Positions 46,758-56,522 of a DNA stretch of 64,000 nucleotides are shown piece by piece (position 1 is the stretch's first letter; each line of letters starts with the position of its first letter). The position numbers were made by a program, and so were the translations under genes. This DNA is from an uncultured Roseicyclus sp. (GTDB taxonomy: Bacteria > Pseudomonadota > Alphaproteobacteria > Rhodobacterales > Rhodobacteraceae): the NCBI GenBank assembly GCA_947500415.1, contig CANMRT010000004.1, positions 186,001 to 250,000 on the forward strand, written 5' to 3'. The notes beneath the pieces were generated by a model. That model did no database searches and had not been told where the DNA came from. It saw nothing but the letters and a program-made list of their open reading frames with translations.

Positions 46758-47491
46758 ACGCCGCCGCCCTCTTCCCAACGGTCGCCGCGACGTGGCCTCC
46801 GTCAGAGACGCAGACCTGCGGGTCTTTCACGGTGCCTGCGCCCGATGCCGGAGGAAACCGTGTAAGCGCCGCGCGGCTGACCGATCCAACTGTGCTGAAC
46901 GGGAGCGAGGAGGGGCTGGTGGCCGCCGAGGCTGCGATGCTGGCGCAGTGTCGTGCGCCGCTGTTTCAAGTGCTCGACCACCAGACCGGCCTGTCCGACG
47001 CGCTGGATGCCCGCGGCTACATCGCGCGAGATCACACGGACATCCTACTGATCCGTACAAGTGAGCTTTCCGCCGCACCGCCCCCCGTCACTGCCTTCAC
47101 CATTTGGCCCCCTCTGGCGATCCAGAGCGAGATTTGGGATGCGGGCGGGATCGATCTTGCGCGGCGTGCGGTGATGGATCGGGCGAATTTCCCCAAGACC
47201 TCCCTCTTCGGGCGGATTAAGGACAAGCCTGCCGGTGCTGCCTTCATCGGTATCCATGGCGCGGTTGCGATGCTGCACGCGCTTGAGGTTGCACCTGTTG
47301 CCCGACGCAGCGGATTGGCCAGCACAATGATGCGCGCCGCCGCCCATTGGGCCGAAACGGAGAAGGCAGAGTGGCTTTCAGTCCTCGTCACCCAGCAAAA
47401 TACAGCCGCCCATGGGCTTTATGCTTCCTTGGGCCTGAAAGCTGTGGGAACATATTGCTATCGAGAGAAAACAGGCGGACCGACCCAGTGA
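46754..47491 (+). CDS. GNAT family N-acetyltransferase
   Basis: A 245-residue protein with a GNAT domain in its second half (AAFIGIHGAVAMLHALEVAP, ARRSGLASTMMRAAAHWAE, LYASLGLKAVGTYCYREK). The first half (TVAATWPPSETQTCGSF, VLDHQTGLSDALDARGYIAR) is a degenerate second GNAT-like module. Substrate unknown. It overlaps the CinA-like gene by four bases upstream and the OmpA-family gene by four bases downstream, so it is the middle of a three-gene unit. Confidence 0.85.
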   Translation: MNAAALFPTVAATWPPSETQTCGSFTVPAPDAGGNRVSAARLTDPTVLNGSEEGLVAAEAAMLAQCRAPLFQVLDHQTGLSDALDARGYIARDHTDILLIRTSELSAAPPPVTAFTIWPPLAIQSEIWDAGGIDLARRAVMDRANFPKTSLFGRIKDKPAGAAFIGIHGAVAMLHALEVAPVARRSGLASTMMRAAAHWAETEKAEWLSVLVTQQNTAAHGLYASLGLKAVGTYCYREKTGGPTQ

Positions 47492-48486
47492 CCACGCAAA
47501 GCGCGCGCACTTTCGGCGGCATGGCGATGCTATGCCCGCTTTTGCTGTGCGCCACCGCAATGTCGCTGCCTGCAATGGCATCCGCGCTTGATCTGGATTT
47601 TCCCGGCACGCCGCAGTTGGTTTACCAGTCCGGTCCAGCTGAGGGGCAGCATCCGGTCGCCACTGGCCCTTTCGATGGCGCTCAGGTGCCGCTCAATCTC
47701 GCGGACGGCACGGTTCAGGGCTTCATCTGGCAGATCCGTGGAGAGGGCGTTTCAACCGCCACCATTCTGCGGTCCGTGAACGAGCAATTGGACGCGCAAG
47801 GCTACAATGTTGAGTTTAGCTGTTTCGCGAATGCCTGTGGTGGTTTCGATTTCCGCCATGCCGTGCCCGTTGGTCAGGCACCAGAGATGCATGTTGACCT
47901 TGGCAACTTCCAATACGTCGCCGCCACGATCGAGCGTGACGAAGGACCCGAGCGGGTAGCCCTCATGATCAGTCAGGGTGGCGCGACAAGTTTCGTCCAC
48001 GTAACCCAAGTCCTGCCTGCGGACGCCGTGCCCGTCACACCGGTTGTGCAGTCTTCGCGTTCGCCGGAAGGTGTTGCTGATGCAGTGATCCCCACATTCG
48101 TTGATACCGGCGATCTGATCGCACGCCTCACAACGGTCGGGTCGGCCGCGCTGGATGATCTTCAGTTCGAGATCGGCGCGTCTCAGCTTTCCGGGGATAG
48201 CTACACGTCGCTCACTACGCTCGCCGCTTACCTGCAAGAGAACCCGGCGCGGCGTGTGGTTCTGGTGGGTCATACCGACGCTGTCGGATCACTGTCTGGA
48301 AACATCTCCCTATCCGAGGCTCGGGCAGATGCGGTGCGTCGGTTTTTGACCGGTGATCTGGGCGTCAATCCAGCCCAAATCGAAGCACGAGGCATTGGAT
48401 ATCTGGCGCCGCGCGCTGCGAACACCACGGCGGAAGGGCGCGATGCCAACCGCCGCGTGGAAGTTGTTCTGGCTGACCCCGGCTGA
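47488..48486 (+). CDS. exported OmpA family protein
   Basis: A 332-residue protein starting at a GTG that overlaps the GNAT stop (GTGA). After a signal region (LCPLLLCATAMSLPAMASA) there is a beta-rich domain of unknown type with a conserved Cys pair (EFSCFANACGG) and a C-terminal OmpA-like peptidoglycan-binding domain (FEIGASQLSGDSYTSLTTLA, RRVVLVGHTDAVGSLSGN, LSEARADAVRRFL, GRDANRRVEVVL). It probably anchors to peptidoglycan in the periplasm. No outer-membrane barrel is present. Confidence 0.85.
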   Translation: MTTQSARTFGGMAMLCPLLLCATAMSLPAMASALDLDFPGTPQLVYQSGPAEGQHPVATGPFDGAQVPLNLADGTVQGFIWQIRGEGVSTATILRSVNEQLDAQGYNVEFSCFANACGGFDFRHAVPVGQAPEMHVDLGNFQYVAATIERDEGPERVALMISQGGATSFVHVTQVLPADAVPVTPVVQSSRSPEGVADAVIPTFVDTGDLIARLTTVGSAALDDLQFEIGASQLSGDSYTSLTTLAAYLQENPARRVVLVGHTDAVGSLSGNISLSEARADAVRRFLTGDLGVNPAQIEARGIGYLAPRAANTTAEGRDANRRVEVVLADPG

Positions 48487-48630
48487 TCGAGCCTGCCGAT
48501 TGGCAGCCACTGTCTCCTCGAAGGAATCTCACCAAGGGCATTATTGAATTTGCCGTTGCGTCACCTGTTTTCAAACGGGCAACGCCGCCCGAAGGCAGCT
48601 CAACCCTTAGTCATTCGCATGGCATGAACA

Positions 48631-48666
48631 AAAAAATCCCGGGTGATGCATTGCATCGACCCGGGA
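48631..48666 (-). terminator. terminator of the LysR-type gene
   Basis: Read on the minus strand, TCCCGGGT (48666-48659) pairs with ACCCGGGA (48644-48637), extended by an inner GATGCA/TGCATC stem, and is followed by a long T-run. It lies 62 bases beyond the LysR stop. The rest of the 241-base gap between the OmpA-family and LysR genes holds nothing I can name. Confidence 0.85.
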
Positions 48667-48727
48667 CAAGGTGGGCACGTGCTGTCAGGAGGGACGGCAC
48701 GAGGCACGGCAAGGGAAAAACGTTAGA

Positions 48728-49633
48728 TCACCAGTCGGTCGGACCTTTGTCGCGGAAGCTTTCCACGAGGTAATCGATGAAGGCGCGAACCTTTGGCTGG
48801 ATATAGCGACCCGGCGGGTAGACGGCGTAGACACCTTGGACGTCGACCGGCAGGTCAGGCATCGCGTCTTCCAGAAGGCCGTCGCGCATTGGATCGGCGT
48901 AGAGGAAGGAGGGCAGGTATGCGATGCCAAGGCCACCGATGGCGGCGTTCAGCAGGCTTTGACCGTCGTTCACAGTCAGCCACCCGGCGGTGCGCACCTG
49001 GCGCAACTCACCCGAGGGGGCAGTCAACTTCCAGACATTGCCCGTCGAAGAATTCGAGTAATGTAGAAGCTTGTGTTCGTTCAGGTCGTCGATCCGGTCG
49101 GGGCGGCCATATTCTTTGAAGTAGCCCGGTGCTGCGATCATGCGGCGCTGCGTTTCGCAGATTTTGCGCGCCATGAGAGAGCTGTCTTCCAGCTCACCCA
49201 CGCGGATCGCCATATCGAAGCCTTCCGAGATCAGCTCAACATAGCGGTTGTTCAGAACCATATTGACGGTGATGTCAGGGTAATTGTGCAGGAACTCACC
49301 CAAGATAGGAGAGACGTGGTTCACGCCAAAGTCCGTTGCAATCGACACACGCAATGTGCCTGAGGGTGCGGATTGCATGGCGGTGACAAGGGCGTCAGCT
49401 TCGCCTGCGTCGTTCAAAACGCGGCGGGCGCGGTCGTAGTAGGCCAAACCAATTTCGGTCGGTGAGACACGGCGGGTCGTGCGGTTAAGAAGACGCGCGC
49501 CAAGTCGTGCCTCAAGCGAAGAGACATGTTTTGAGACAGCGGATTTCGAAATCCCCATCTTCTTAGCCGCATCTGTGAAGCCACCTTGGTCCACAACTGT
49601 GGCAAAGGCTTCCATTTCCGTTAGACGATCCAT
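48728..49633 (-). CDS. LysR family transcriptional regulator
   Basis: A 301-residue LysR regulator. The N-terminal helix-turn-helix is TVVDQGGFTDAAKKMGISKS followed by AVSKHVSSLEARLGARLLNR; the effector domain shows GTLRVSIATDFGVNHVSPIL and FDMAIRVGELEDSSLMARKI, the pattern of the DsdC/CrgA-like group. It faces the class II aldolase gene across 178 bases, the usual layout for a LysR regulator and its target, although the target is not proven. Confidence 0.92.
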   Translation of the reverse strand: MDRLTEMEAFATVVDQGGFTDAAKKMGISKSAVSKHVSSLEARLGARLLNRTTRRVSPTEIGLAYYDRARRVLNDAGEADALVTAMQSAPSGTLRVSIATDFGVNHVSPILGEFLHNYPDITVNMVLNNRYVELISEGFDMAIRVGELEDSSLMARKICETQRRMIAAPGYFKEYGRPDRIDDLNEHKLLHYSNSSTGNVWKLTAPSGELRQVRTAGWLTVNDGQSLLNAAIGGLGIAYLPSFLYADPMRDGLLEDAMPDLPVDVQGVYAVYPPGRYIQPKVRAFIDYLVESFRDKGPTDW

Positions 49634-49811
49634 ACTGGGCCTACTTTTGACTGCTCTGGGATCGTTGATGACGGCGAATTGGGGCGCAAATGGGATGCGC
49701 GGAAGACCAAACCGCGATTATTCCGCGGATCGTTCATGGCACGGCAACAAATGTCGCTGGTTGATTTACGATTGCGAAACGCCTGTGGGCGTCGTTAGCG
49801 TCTTGGCAACA

Positions 49812-50564
49812 ATGACAGAAACAATCCGGGGATTTGGCGTGGATCATCAAGAGGCGAGGGCGGAGCTGGCCGCCGCATTCCGCTGGACGGCGCGGGAAGA
49901 TATGCACGAAGGGGTGGCCAACCACTTCTCTTTGGCGGTGAATGACGCGGGCACAGAGTTCATGATCAATCCGAAGAAGCATTTCAGTGCGTTAATGGCG
50001 TCGGATCTGTGGGTTGTGGATGCGGACGACCCGGACAGCGCCAAAGGTGACGATGCGCCGGACCAGACCGCCTGGGGCCTGCACGGATCGCTGCACCGCC
50101 ATGTCCCCCACGCGCGCTGTGCCATGCATGTACATTCTACCTACGCCACGGTATTGGCCTCACTTGCCGACTCGCGGTTGCCAGCGATCGACCAGAACTC
50201 TGCCATGTTTCACAACCGTCAGGTGGTCGATGAGGGCTATGGCGGGCTGGCGCTGGAAGATGAAGGCACGCGCTGCGCCCAGATGTTTCAGGATCCCTCC
50301 GTGCGGACGATGATCATGGGCAACCATGGTGTTTTGTTCATTGGTGAGAGTGTCGCCGAGACCTTCATGCGGATGTATTACTTTGAACGGGCCGCGCGGA
50401 ACTACGTTCTGGCGCTGCAGACAGGTCGCGAACTGCGGGTTCTGCCGGAAGAGGTCGCGGAGCGGACCGCACAGCAACTGGATGAAGACCATGGCGCGGA
50501 TGTGGATCTGCTGCGTGGGATAAGGAGCGTGCTAGACCGGGAAGAGCCGGATTACGTAACGTAA
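49812..50564 (+). CDS. class II aldolase/adducin family protein
   Basis: A 250-residue zinc-dependent aldolase-fold protein: FRWTAREDMHEGVANHFSLA, the metal-binding HARCAMHVHSTYATVLASLA and MIMGNHGVLFIGESVAETF with the downstream MYYFERAARNYVLALQ. Relatives act on sugar phosphates or hydroxy acids, or have only a structural role. The frame is open from 49479, but MTETIRGFGVDHQEAR is the family start. It is divergent from a LysR gene that probably regulates it. Confidence 0.88.
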   Translation: MTETIRGFGVDHQEARAELAAAFRWTAREDMHEGVANHFSLAVNDAGTEFMINPKKHFSALMASDLWVVDADDPDSAKGDDAPDQTAWGLHGSLHRHVPHARCAMHVHSTYATVLASLADSRLPAIDQNSAMFHNRQVVDEGYGGLALEDEGTRCAQMFQDPSVRTMIMGNHGVLFIGESVAETFMRMYYFERAARNYVLALQTGRELRVLPEEVAERTAQQLDEDHGADVDLLRGIRSVLDREEPDYVT

Positions 50565-50604
50565 TCTTTAGGAACCGATCCACGCAGTATGGCGTTTCGG
50601 GTGC

Positions 50605-51576
50605 ATGGTACCCGACGGCCTTATTTACTACCCAGACGACAAACCGGGCATCACCCGGCGAAAGTGCGGTCGCGGGTTCAGCTACCGCAGCCCGGACGGC
50701 ACAACCATCGCAAATGCCGAGGCACGTCAGCGGATTGAAGCGCTTGCCGTGCCACCCGCCTATCGCCACGTCTGGATCAGCCCGCGCCTGAACGGCCATT
50801 TGCAGGCCACGGGCTATGACGACGCCCACCGAAAACAATATCGCTACCATCCGGACTGGACCACGTTTCGCGCCCAGCGGAAATTCGAAGATCTGCCACG
50901 GTTCGGCACTGCCCTTCCGCGCCTGAGGGATGCGATCCGAAATGGGCTGGAGGCGGAACCCGGATCCCGTGACTTCGCATTGGCTGCCGTCCTGGCGTTG
51001 ATCGACCGCCTGTCTTTACGGCCTGGCCATCCGGACTACGTGGAAGCGAATGGCAGCTTCGGGGCCACGACCCTGCTGTCCCGGCACCTGTCGGTCCAAA
51101 AAGACGGCACGCAGCTGCGCTTTCCGGCGAAGGGCGGCAAGAAAGTAACAGAAACACTGCGCGATACGACCTTGGCCCGGGCGCTGCATAAGCTGGACGA
51201 TCTGCCAGGCGCGCCGATTGCCACGTGGATGGACGATAAAGAAGCGCGCAGTGTCTCGCCCGATATGTTGGGTGCCTTCATGGCGGAGGTTACAGGTGAA
51301 GATGGTTTAACGCCCAAGACCTTCCGCACATGGAATGGGTCGGTTGCCGCAATGGAAGTCGCCCTTAGGGATGAAGACCCAACAATAGCGTCAATGGCGG
51401 ACGCGGCGGCGGAGCGGTTGAACAACACGCCAACCATTGCGCGAAACAGCTATATCCACCCCGAGGTGATTGCGCTGAGCGAGGCTGATGCTGCTGACCG
51501 GCGTGCCCTTGGCGATGCCACAACACCGACACGCCTGCGAAAAGCAGAACGCGCCTTGCTGAAGCTGATCGACTAG
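50605..51576 (+). CDS. DNA topoisomerase IB
   Basis: A 323-residue poxvirus-type topoisomerase IB that relaxes supercoils through a 3'-phosphotyrosine. N-terminal RKCGRGFSYRSPDGTTIAN and IEALAVPPAYRHVWISPRLN, core KQYRYHPDWTTFRAQRKFED, and the catalytic Tyr in NTPTIARNSYIHPEV are visible; KTFRTWNGSVAAMEVAL holds the active-site Arg region. Bacterial members are accessory enzymes. It converges on the agmatinase gene with a four-base overlap of the stops. Confidence 0.93.
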   Translation: MVPDGLIYYPDDKPGITRRKCGRGFSYRSPDGTTIANAEARQRIEALAVPPAYRHVWISPRLNGHLQATGYDDAHRKQYRYHPDWTTFRAQRKFEDLPRFGTALPRLRDAIRNGLEAEPGSRDFALAAVLALIDRLSLRPGHPDYVEANGSFGATTLLSRHLSVQKDGTQLRFPAKGGKKVTETLRDTTLARALHKLDDLPGAPIATWMDDKEARSVSPDMLGAFMAEVTGEDGLTPKTFRTWNGSVAAMEVALRDEDPTIASMADAAAERLNNTPTIARNSYIHPEVIALSEADAADRRALGDATTPTRLRKAERALLKLID

Positions 51577-52529
51577 GCGGTGGCGCGGGCGTGCAGGATA
51601 CGCCCGATGAGGTTGAGCAGGACTTGCGCGGCAAGGATAGCGGTTGTGCCGTCTCGGTCATAATCCGGCGCGACCTCCACCAGGTCTACACCAACGATCC
51701 GGCCCCGCTTGGCAAGGATGGCAAGGAACTCCAGCACCTCATAGTAAAGAAAACCGCCATGAGACGGCGTGCCTGTGCCAGGCGCGATCGAAGGATCGAA
51801 GCCGTCGATGTCTATCGTGATGTAGAGGTCTACGCCTTCAGGCACACGCGCGGCGGCGGCCTCTGCCCCCATCGCGCGGATCTGGCGGACGGACTGGATG
51901 TCGGACCCGAAGCTGCGGGCATCCTCATAGCCTTCCTTGGCTGTGGAGCTGACGTTTCGGATGCCGAATTGTGACAGGCCAGTCACGTGATCCTGCTCCG
52001 CCGCACGACGCATCGGGTTGCCGTGGCCGTGACGGACACCGTGCCGCTCATCCACGAAATCCAGATGCGCATCGATCTGCACAACGTGGATCGGACCCCG
52101 CTCTGCAAACGCGCGGATGCAAGGGATATTGATGGAGTGATCGCCGCCAAGCGTGACGGGAATAGCCCCGGCCTCCAACGCGGCACGTACACCTTTTTCG
52201 ATATTCGCGTGAGAGGCCTCCGTATCCGTATGGATGATATCGGCATCGCCCATGTCGATGATTTTCGTGCCGGGCCCAAGATAGGTGACGTCATCCTCAT
52301 GGTCGTAGGCCCCGGCATGGCCAAAGGCGAACAGCGTCGAGGCTTCGCGGATGCCACGCGGGCCAAACCGCGCCCCCGCCCGCCATTGGGTGCCGAAATC
52401 GAACGGCGCCCCAAGCACGGCAACGTCCGCGTCGATCTTGGACCAATCGGGGACGTATTCATATTTGCCGAAAGTAGCGATGCCCACGAAGGGCAGGTTC
52501 AGGCGGCCGGATTCGTAACCATGTGACAT
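51573..52529 (-). CDS. agmatinase/arginase family ureohydrolase
   Basis: A 318-residue binuclear-manganese ureohydrolase. Metal motifs are TLGGDHSINIP, VQIDAHLDFVDER and YITIDIDGFDPSIAPGTGTP; LGAPFDFGTQWRAGARFGPRG is the N-terminal signature. It is closest to agmatinase (SpeB), but guanidinobutyrase or guanidinopropionase cannot be excluded. MSHGYESGRL at 52529 is the likely start; upstream codons to 52661 are open but basic and atypical. Putrescine from agmatine would be the product if SpeB. Confidence 0.9.
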   Translation of the reverse strand: MSHGYESGRLNLPFVGIATFGKYEYVPDWSKIDADVAVLGAPFDFGTQWRAGARFGPRGIREASTLFAFGHAGAYDHEDDVTYLGPGTKIIDMGDADIIHTDTEASHANIEKGVRAALEAGAIPVTLGGDHSINIPCIRAFAERGPIHVVQIDAHLDFVDERHGVRHGHGNPMRRAAEQDHVTGLSQFGIRNVSSTAKEGYEDARSFGSDIQSVRQIRAMGAEAAAARVPEGVDLYITIDIDGFDPSIAPGTGTPSHGGFLYYEVLEFLAILAKRGRIVGVDLVEVAPDYDRDGTTAILAAQVLLNLIGRILHARATA

Positions 52530-52593
52530 GGGGGCAAAGTGCGGCGGGAAGGTCGCGCCTTCAAGCGGATGTTTCGCACGGGGCTGGTGTGGG

Positions 52594-52628
52594 CGCCTCC
52601 GGCGGGCATATTTAGAGGAACAAAGATG
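52594..52628. repeat. intergenic element with CGCC-TCC-GGCG hairpin and GGAACAAAGATG
   Basis: A short hairpin (CGCC 52594-52597, GGCG 52601-52604) is followed by an AT-rich stretch and GGAACAAAGATG (52617-52628). The same twelve-base core occurs at 32916-32927 after the hemH terminator hairpin, again preceded by GCAT and T-rich sequence. I recall similar intergenic elements in Rhodobacteraceae genomes; it may be a terminator-like repeat. Confidence 0.5.
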
Positions 52629-52638
52629 AGCAGGGAGT

Positions 52639-53376
52639 GTGGGCCGGTTGGCGAAGCGCACACGGAAAACGAAAAAGAAGAAGACAGAGTCGCGGGCGCG
52701 CCGATGGGCGCGGACCTTCCGGCGCTGGCTGTGGCGTGGGTTGTTCGGGGTCGTGGCGCTGATGCTTTTGTGGATTGTGCTTTATGCCTTCGTGCCGGTG
52801 CCGACGACCATCTACATGTTGCAGGAACGCGCGCGTCTTGGTGGCGCATTGGAGCGCGATTGGGTGCCGATGGAGGACATCTCACCCCATCTGGCACGAG
52901 CCGCTGTGGCCGCGGAGGACGCGAATTTCTGCCTGCATTGGGGCTTTGACATGTCCGCGATCCGCGATGCCATTGCCGACGGCGCCGCGCGGGGTGGATC
53001 GACCATCAGCCAACAGACGGTGAAGAATGCGTTCTTATGGCACGGACGGTCTTGGGTGCGGAAGGCGCTGGAGGCCGCAATCACCCCGGTGATGGAGTTG
53101 ATCTGGCCCAAGCGGCGCGTGCTTGAGGTTTACCTGAACGTCGCCGAATTTGCGCCGGGCGTCTTTGGAGCCGAGGCCGCGGCTCAACATCACTTCGGCG
53201 TTTCGGCAGCTGATTTGACCGAGCGGCAGGCCTCCCTTCTGGCCGCTGTCCTGCCCAACCCGCAGCAACGCGATGCCAGCGCGCCGTCCAGTTTTGTCGA
53301 CCGTCGCGCGCGATCCATCGCAAGTGGTGCGGCAACGATCCGCGCCGATGGGCGGGACGATTGCTTTGCGAATTGA
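52639..53376 (+). CDS. mtgA: monofunctional peptidoglycan glycosyltransferase
   Basis: A 245-residue glycosyltransferase family 51 enzyme that polymerises lipid II into glycan strands. A very basic N-terminus (KRTRKTKKKK) is followed by a membrane anchor (GVVALMLLWIVLYAFVPV). The catalytic motifs are AAEDANFCLHWGFD (first Glu), GGSTISQQTVKNAFLW, RKALEAAITPVMELIWPKRR and EVYLNVAEFAPGVFGAEAAA. No transpeptidase domain follows. The GTG start has AGGGA five bases upstream. Confidence 0.93.
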   Translation: MGRLAKRTRKTKKKKTESRARRWARTFRRWLWRGLFGVVALMLLWIVLYAFVPVPTTIYMLQERARLGGALERDWVPMEDISPHLARAAVAAEDANFCLHWGFDMSAIRDAIADGAARGGSTISQQTVKNAFLWHGRSWVRKALEAAITPVMELIWPKRRVLEVYLNVAEFAPGVFGAEAAAQHHFGVSAADLTERQASLLAAVLPNPQQRDASAPSSFVDRRARSIASGAATIRADGRDDCFAN

Positions 53377-53427
53377 TTTTTCCGAACCGAGCGCGCAAAG
53401 AACACCAACATCAGACCGAGCACGTTA

Positions 53428-54093
53428 ATGAACCGCCTCTATCATTTCCCCCTCTCTCCATTCTGCCGGAAGGTCCGCCTTGTGCTGGCCGAGAAGAAGA
53501 TCGAGGTGGAGCTTGTTGAAGAGAAATACTGGGAACCCACGACGGAGTTCCTGCGGCGCAATCCTGCGGGCAAGGTGCCGGTCCTGAAAATCGACGGCAT
53601 GATGCTGAGCGATAGTCAGGCGATCTGCGAATATCTTGAGGAAACTGTACCCGACCCGGTGCTGATGCCCCGTGATCCGGCGCAGCGGGCCGAAGTGCGC
53701 AGGCTGGTCGCGTGGTTCGATGACAAGTTCCACAAGGAAGTCACCACCAATCTGGTGCATGAGCGGGTCCACAAGAAGCTGATGCGGTCAGGCTATCCGG
53801 ACGGGCGCAACGTCAAGGCCGGTGCGACCAATGTGAAATTCCACATCAAATATATGGATTGGCTGTTGGACCACCGGCGCTGGCTGGCGGGCGATCAGAT
53901 GACGCTGGCCGATTTCGCGGCCGCGGCGCAGCTGTCTTGCCTCGACTATATTTCCGACGTGGATTGGAGCCTGAGCGCCCCGGTCAAAGATTGGTACGCC
54001 AAGGTAAAATCGCGTCCCGCGTTTCGGTCTATTCTGGCGGATCAGATCTTCGGCTTCCCGCAACCGGCGCATTATGCCGACCTCGACTTTTGA
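53428..54093 (+). CDS. glutathione S-transferase family protein
   Basis: A 221-residue GST. The thioredoxin-like domain starts [20 protein letters not shown] and has [20 protein letters not shown] with the conserved cis-Pro and Ser-Gln-Ala-Ile; the helical domain ends with [15 protein letters not shown] and [20 protein letters not shown] suggests a cysteine-type (beta/omega-like) active site. Its stop overlaps the queG start (TTGA), so the two genes are coupled. Confidence 0.88.
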   Translation: MNRLYHFPLSPFCRKVRLVLAEKKIEVELVEEKYWEPTTEFLRRNPAGKVPVLKIDGMMLSDSQAICEYLEETVPDPVLMPRDPAQRAEVRRLVAWFDDKFHKEVTTNLVHERVHKKLMRSGYPDGRNVKAGATNVKFHIKYMDWLLDHRRWLAGDQMTLADFAAAAQLSCLDYISDVDWSLSAPVKDWYAKVKSRPAFRSILADQIFGFPQPAHYADLDF

Positions 54094-55121
54094 GTGACCT
54101 GAAGGACGCCCTTCGGCGCGAGGCCCTGGACGCGGGCTTTGCGAAGATGGGGGTGTGCAGACCTGATGCTGTGCCGGAGCTGGCGGAGCGTTTGGCCGGT
54201 TTCGTGGGCGCGGGATACCACGGGCAGATGGGTTGGATGGCCGAGCGGATGCACTGGCGCGGCGCACCCGATGTGCTGTGGCCGGAGGCGAAATCAGTTG
54301 TTATGCTGGCCGAGCCCTATACGCCCGAAGTTGATCCGCTCGACGCATTGGACGCGCGCGATTGCGCCACGATCAGCGTCTATGCGCAGAACCGCGACTA
54401 CCATGATCTTGTGAAAAAACGCCTCAAACGCGTTGGGCGGTGGTTGTTGGATCAAGCGCCGGGCGGACAGATCAAGGTGTTCGTTGATACAGCGCCTGTG
54501 ATGGAAAAGCCGCTGGCGCAGGCGGCGGGGCTGGGGTGGCAGGGGAAACACACCAACCTGTTGGCGCGCGATCTGGGCAATTGGTTCTTCCTTGGCGCGA
54601 TCTTCACAACGGTTGAACTGCCGGTTGATGAGGCGGAGGAAGAGCGCTGCGGATCCTGCACCGCCTGCCTCGACATCTGCCCGACTAATGCATTTCCTGC
54701 GCCGTTCAAACTGGATGCGCGGAAGTGCATTTCTTACCTGACGATTGAGCATAAGGGCCCGGTGGACGCGAGCCTGCGCACCAAAATGGGCAACCGCATC
54801 TATGGCTGCGACGACTGTCTTGCCATCTGCCCGTGGAACAAGTTCGCCCAGACCGCGCGCGACATGCGCTACGCGCCCCGGCCCGAGTTACAATCACCAA
54901 AGCTGGCCGAGCTTGCGACGTTGGACGATGCTGGGTTTCGCGCACTCTTCTCAGGCTCTCCCATCAAACGCATCGGGCGGGATCGCTTCGTGCGGAACGT
55001 ACTTTACGCGATTGGCAATTCCGAAGAGCCTGCCTTGGCAGATGCCGCGCGTACTCTGGTCAATGACCCGAATGAGGCAGTCGCGGATGCGGCGCGTTGG
55101 GCGGTGGAAAGGCTGACATGA
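54090..55121 (+). CDS. queG: epoxyqueuosine reductase
   Basis: A 343-residue cobalamin-dependent iron-sulfur enzyme that makes queuosine from epoxyqueuosine in tRNA. Two ferredoxin-like clusters are formed by [16 protein letters not shown] and [15 protein letters not shown], with the [12 protein letters not shown] segment between them. [20 protein letters not shown] is the normal N-terminus, reached from a TTG that overlaps the GST stop; a longer open frame to 53859 lies inside GST and is rejected. It overlaps the next gene by four bases (ATGA). A HEAT-like tail ([16 protein letters not shown]) ends the protein. Confidence 0.93.
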   Translation: MSDLKDALRREALDAGFAKMGVCRPDAVPELAERLAGFVGAGYHGQMGWMAERMHWRGAPDVLWPEAKSVVMLAEPYTPEVDPLDALDARDCATISVYAQNRDYHDLVKKRLKRVGRWLLDQAPGGQIKVFVDTAPVMEKPLAQAAGLGWQGKHTNLLARDLGNWFFLGAIFTTVELPVDEAEEERCGSCTACLDICPTNAFPAPFKLDARKCISYLTIEHKGPVDASLRTKMGNRIYGCDDCLAICPWNKFAQTARDMRYAPRPELQSPKLAELATLDDAGFRALFSGSPIKRIGRDRFVRNVLYAIGNSEEPALADAARTLVNDPNEAVADAARWAVERLT

Positions 55122-55975
55122 GACTCCTGATTTTCGGCTATGGGTTTTCCTCTCGTGCCACCGCTTTGGCTTTGCCCGGCGGGTGGGAGGTACACGCAAC
55201 CACGCGAACGCCTGAGAAGATGGGTGCGATTTTACGCGATGGCGTGACGCCGGTGCTTTTTCCCGGCACCGACATGACCCGGCATATCGAATGGGCGAGC
55301 CATGTGCTGATCTCCGCCGGGCCGCAGAACGGGCGCGATCCTGTCTTGGCCAACCTCCGCCGTGCTTTTGCAGCCGCCCGGCATCTTGATTGGGTTGGCT
55401 ATCTTTCGACGACGGGCGTCTATGGCGACCATGGCGGCGGCTGGGTGACGGAGGAGACGCCGCTGACGGCCTCCACGAAACGCGGTCAGGCGCGGATTGA
55501 TGCGGAAGGCGAATGGCTGGCGCTGCATCGCGATCACGGGCTGCCGGTGCATCTGTTTCGGCTTGCAGGCATCTACGGACCCGGGCGCGGACCGTTTGCG
55601 AAAGTGCGCAACGGCACGGCGCGGCGGATCATCAAAAAGGGCCAGGTGTTCAGCCGCATTCATGTGGAAGACATCGCACAAACGGTGCTGGCCTCCATCG
55701 CGCGGCCCAACCCTGGCGCGGCCTACAACGTCTGCGACAATGACCCCGCCCCGCCGCAGGACGTGCTGGCCCACGCCGCCGAATTGCTTGGCCTGCCTAT
55801 GCCCCCCGCCGTGGATTTCGAAAAGGCGGAGATGTCGCCAATGGCGCGCAGTTTTTATGCCGAATCAAAGCGGGTCGATAACACGCGCATCAAGGAAGAA
55901 CTGGGGGTTCGACTGCGCTACCCAGATTATCGCAGCGGCCTCGCGCAGCTTCTTTCCGCTGAGTCGGGCCAGTAA
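55118..55975 (+). CDS. SDR family oxidoreductase, YeeZ-like
   Basis: A 285-residue NAD(P)-binding protein of the extended SDR type. The nucleotide motif is [33 protein letters not shown] and [15 protein letters not shown] carry the active-site region and [15 protein letters not shown] the usual C-terminal core. The pattern resembles YeeZ. Substrate unknown. It follows queG with an ATGA overlap and is 64 bases upstream of the L,D-transpeptidase gene. Confidence 0.88.
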   Translation: MRLLIFGYGFSSRATALALPGGWEVHATTRTPEKMGAILRDGVTPVLFPGTDMTRHIEWASHVLISAGPQNGRDPVLANLRRAFAAARHLDWVGYLSTTGVYGDHGGGWVTEETPLTASTKRGQARIDAEGEWLALHRDHGLPVHLFRLAGIYGPGRGPFAKVRNGTARRIIKKGQVFSRIHVEDIAQTVLASIARPNPGAAYNVCDNDPAPPQDVLAHAAELLGLPMPPAVDFEKAEMSPMARSFYAESKRVDNTRIKEELGVRLRYPDYRSGLAQLLSAESGQ

Positions 55976-56039
55976 CGCTCGCATCACCCACACAGGCTGG
56001 TGTATAAGGCCGGCAAAACAAGTCGAGCAGGTTTCGAAA

Positions 56040-56522
56040 ATGCGCGTTCTTCTTCTGGCACTTCTGACCGTGGTGGCCCTTTCGGGGTGTTCGCGGTTCA
56101 TCGAATACAATGGCCCGGAGGTCACGCGGATCGAGGTGTTCAAGAACGAGCGCATCATGATGCTGTTCCACAACGACGAAGTGCTCGAAACCTACGAGAT
56201 TGAGCTTGGGTTTGCCCCCGAAGGCCACAAATTCGAGTACGGCGATGGGCGCACGCCTGAAGGTGAGTATTTCATCGACCGCCGGAACCCGAACAGCGAC
56301 TTCTACCTGTCCATCGGCATCAGTTACCCCAATGAAGAAGACATCGCACGGGCCCGCGAGGCTGGGGTGAATCCCGGTGGCGACATCTTCATTCATGGCA
56401 CGCCGCGACCCTTCAGAAACATCGATGATTGGACCGTTGGCTGCATCGCCGTCACCAACCGAGAGATGCGCCAGATCTACGCGATGGTCGGCAACGGAAC
56501 GCGGATCATTATCCACCCCTGA
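56040..56522 (+). CDS. L,D-transpeptidase lipoprotein
   Basis: A 160-residue YkuD-fold lipoprotein. The signal ends in the lipobox LSGC (MRVLLLALLTVVALSGCSRF). The domain begins VTRIEVFKNERIMMLFHNDE; the catalytic motif is HGTPRPFRNIDDWTVGCIAV with the nucleophilic Cys, using TVGC where many family members have SHGC. It would form 3-3 cross-links in peptidoglycan or attach proteins to it. The start at 56040 is decided by the lipobox; the frame is open much further upstream inside the SDR gene. Confidence 0.9.
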   Translation: MRVLLLALLTVVALSGCSRFIEYNGPEVTRIEVFKNERIMMLFHNDEVLETYEIELGFAPEGHKFEYGDGRTPEGEYFIDRRNPNSDFYLSIGISYPNEEDIARAREAGVNPGGDIFIHGTPRPFRNIDDWTVGCIAVTNREMRQIYAMVGNGTRIIIHP

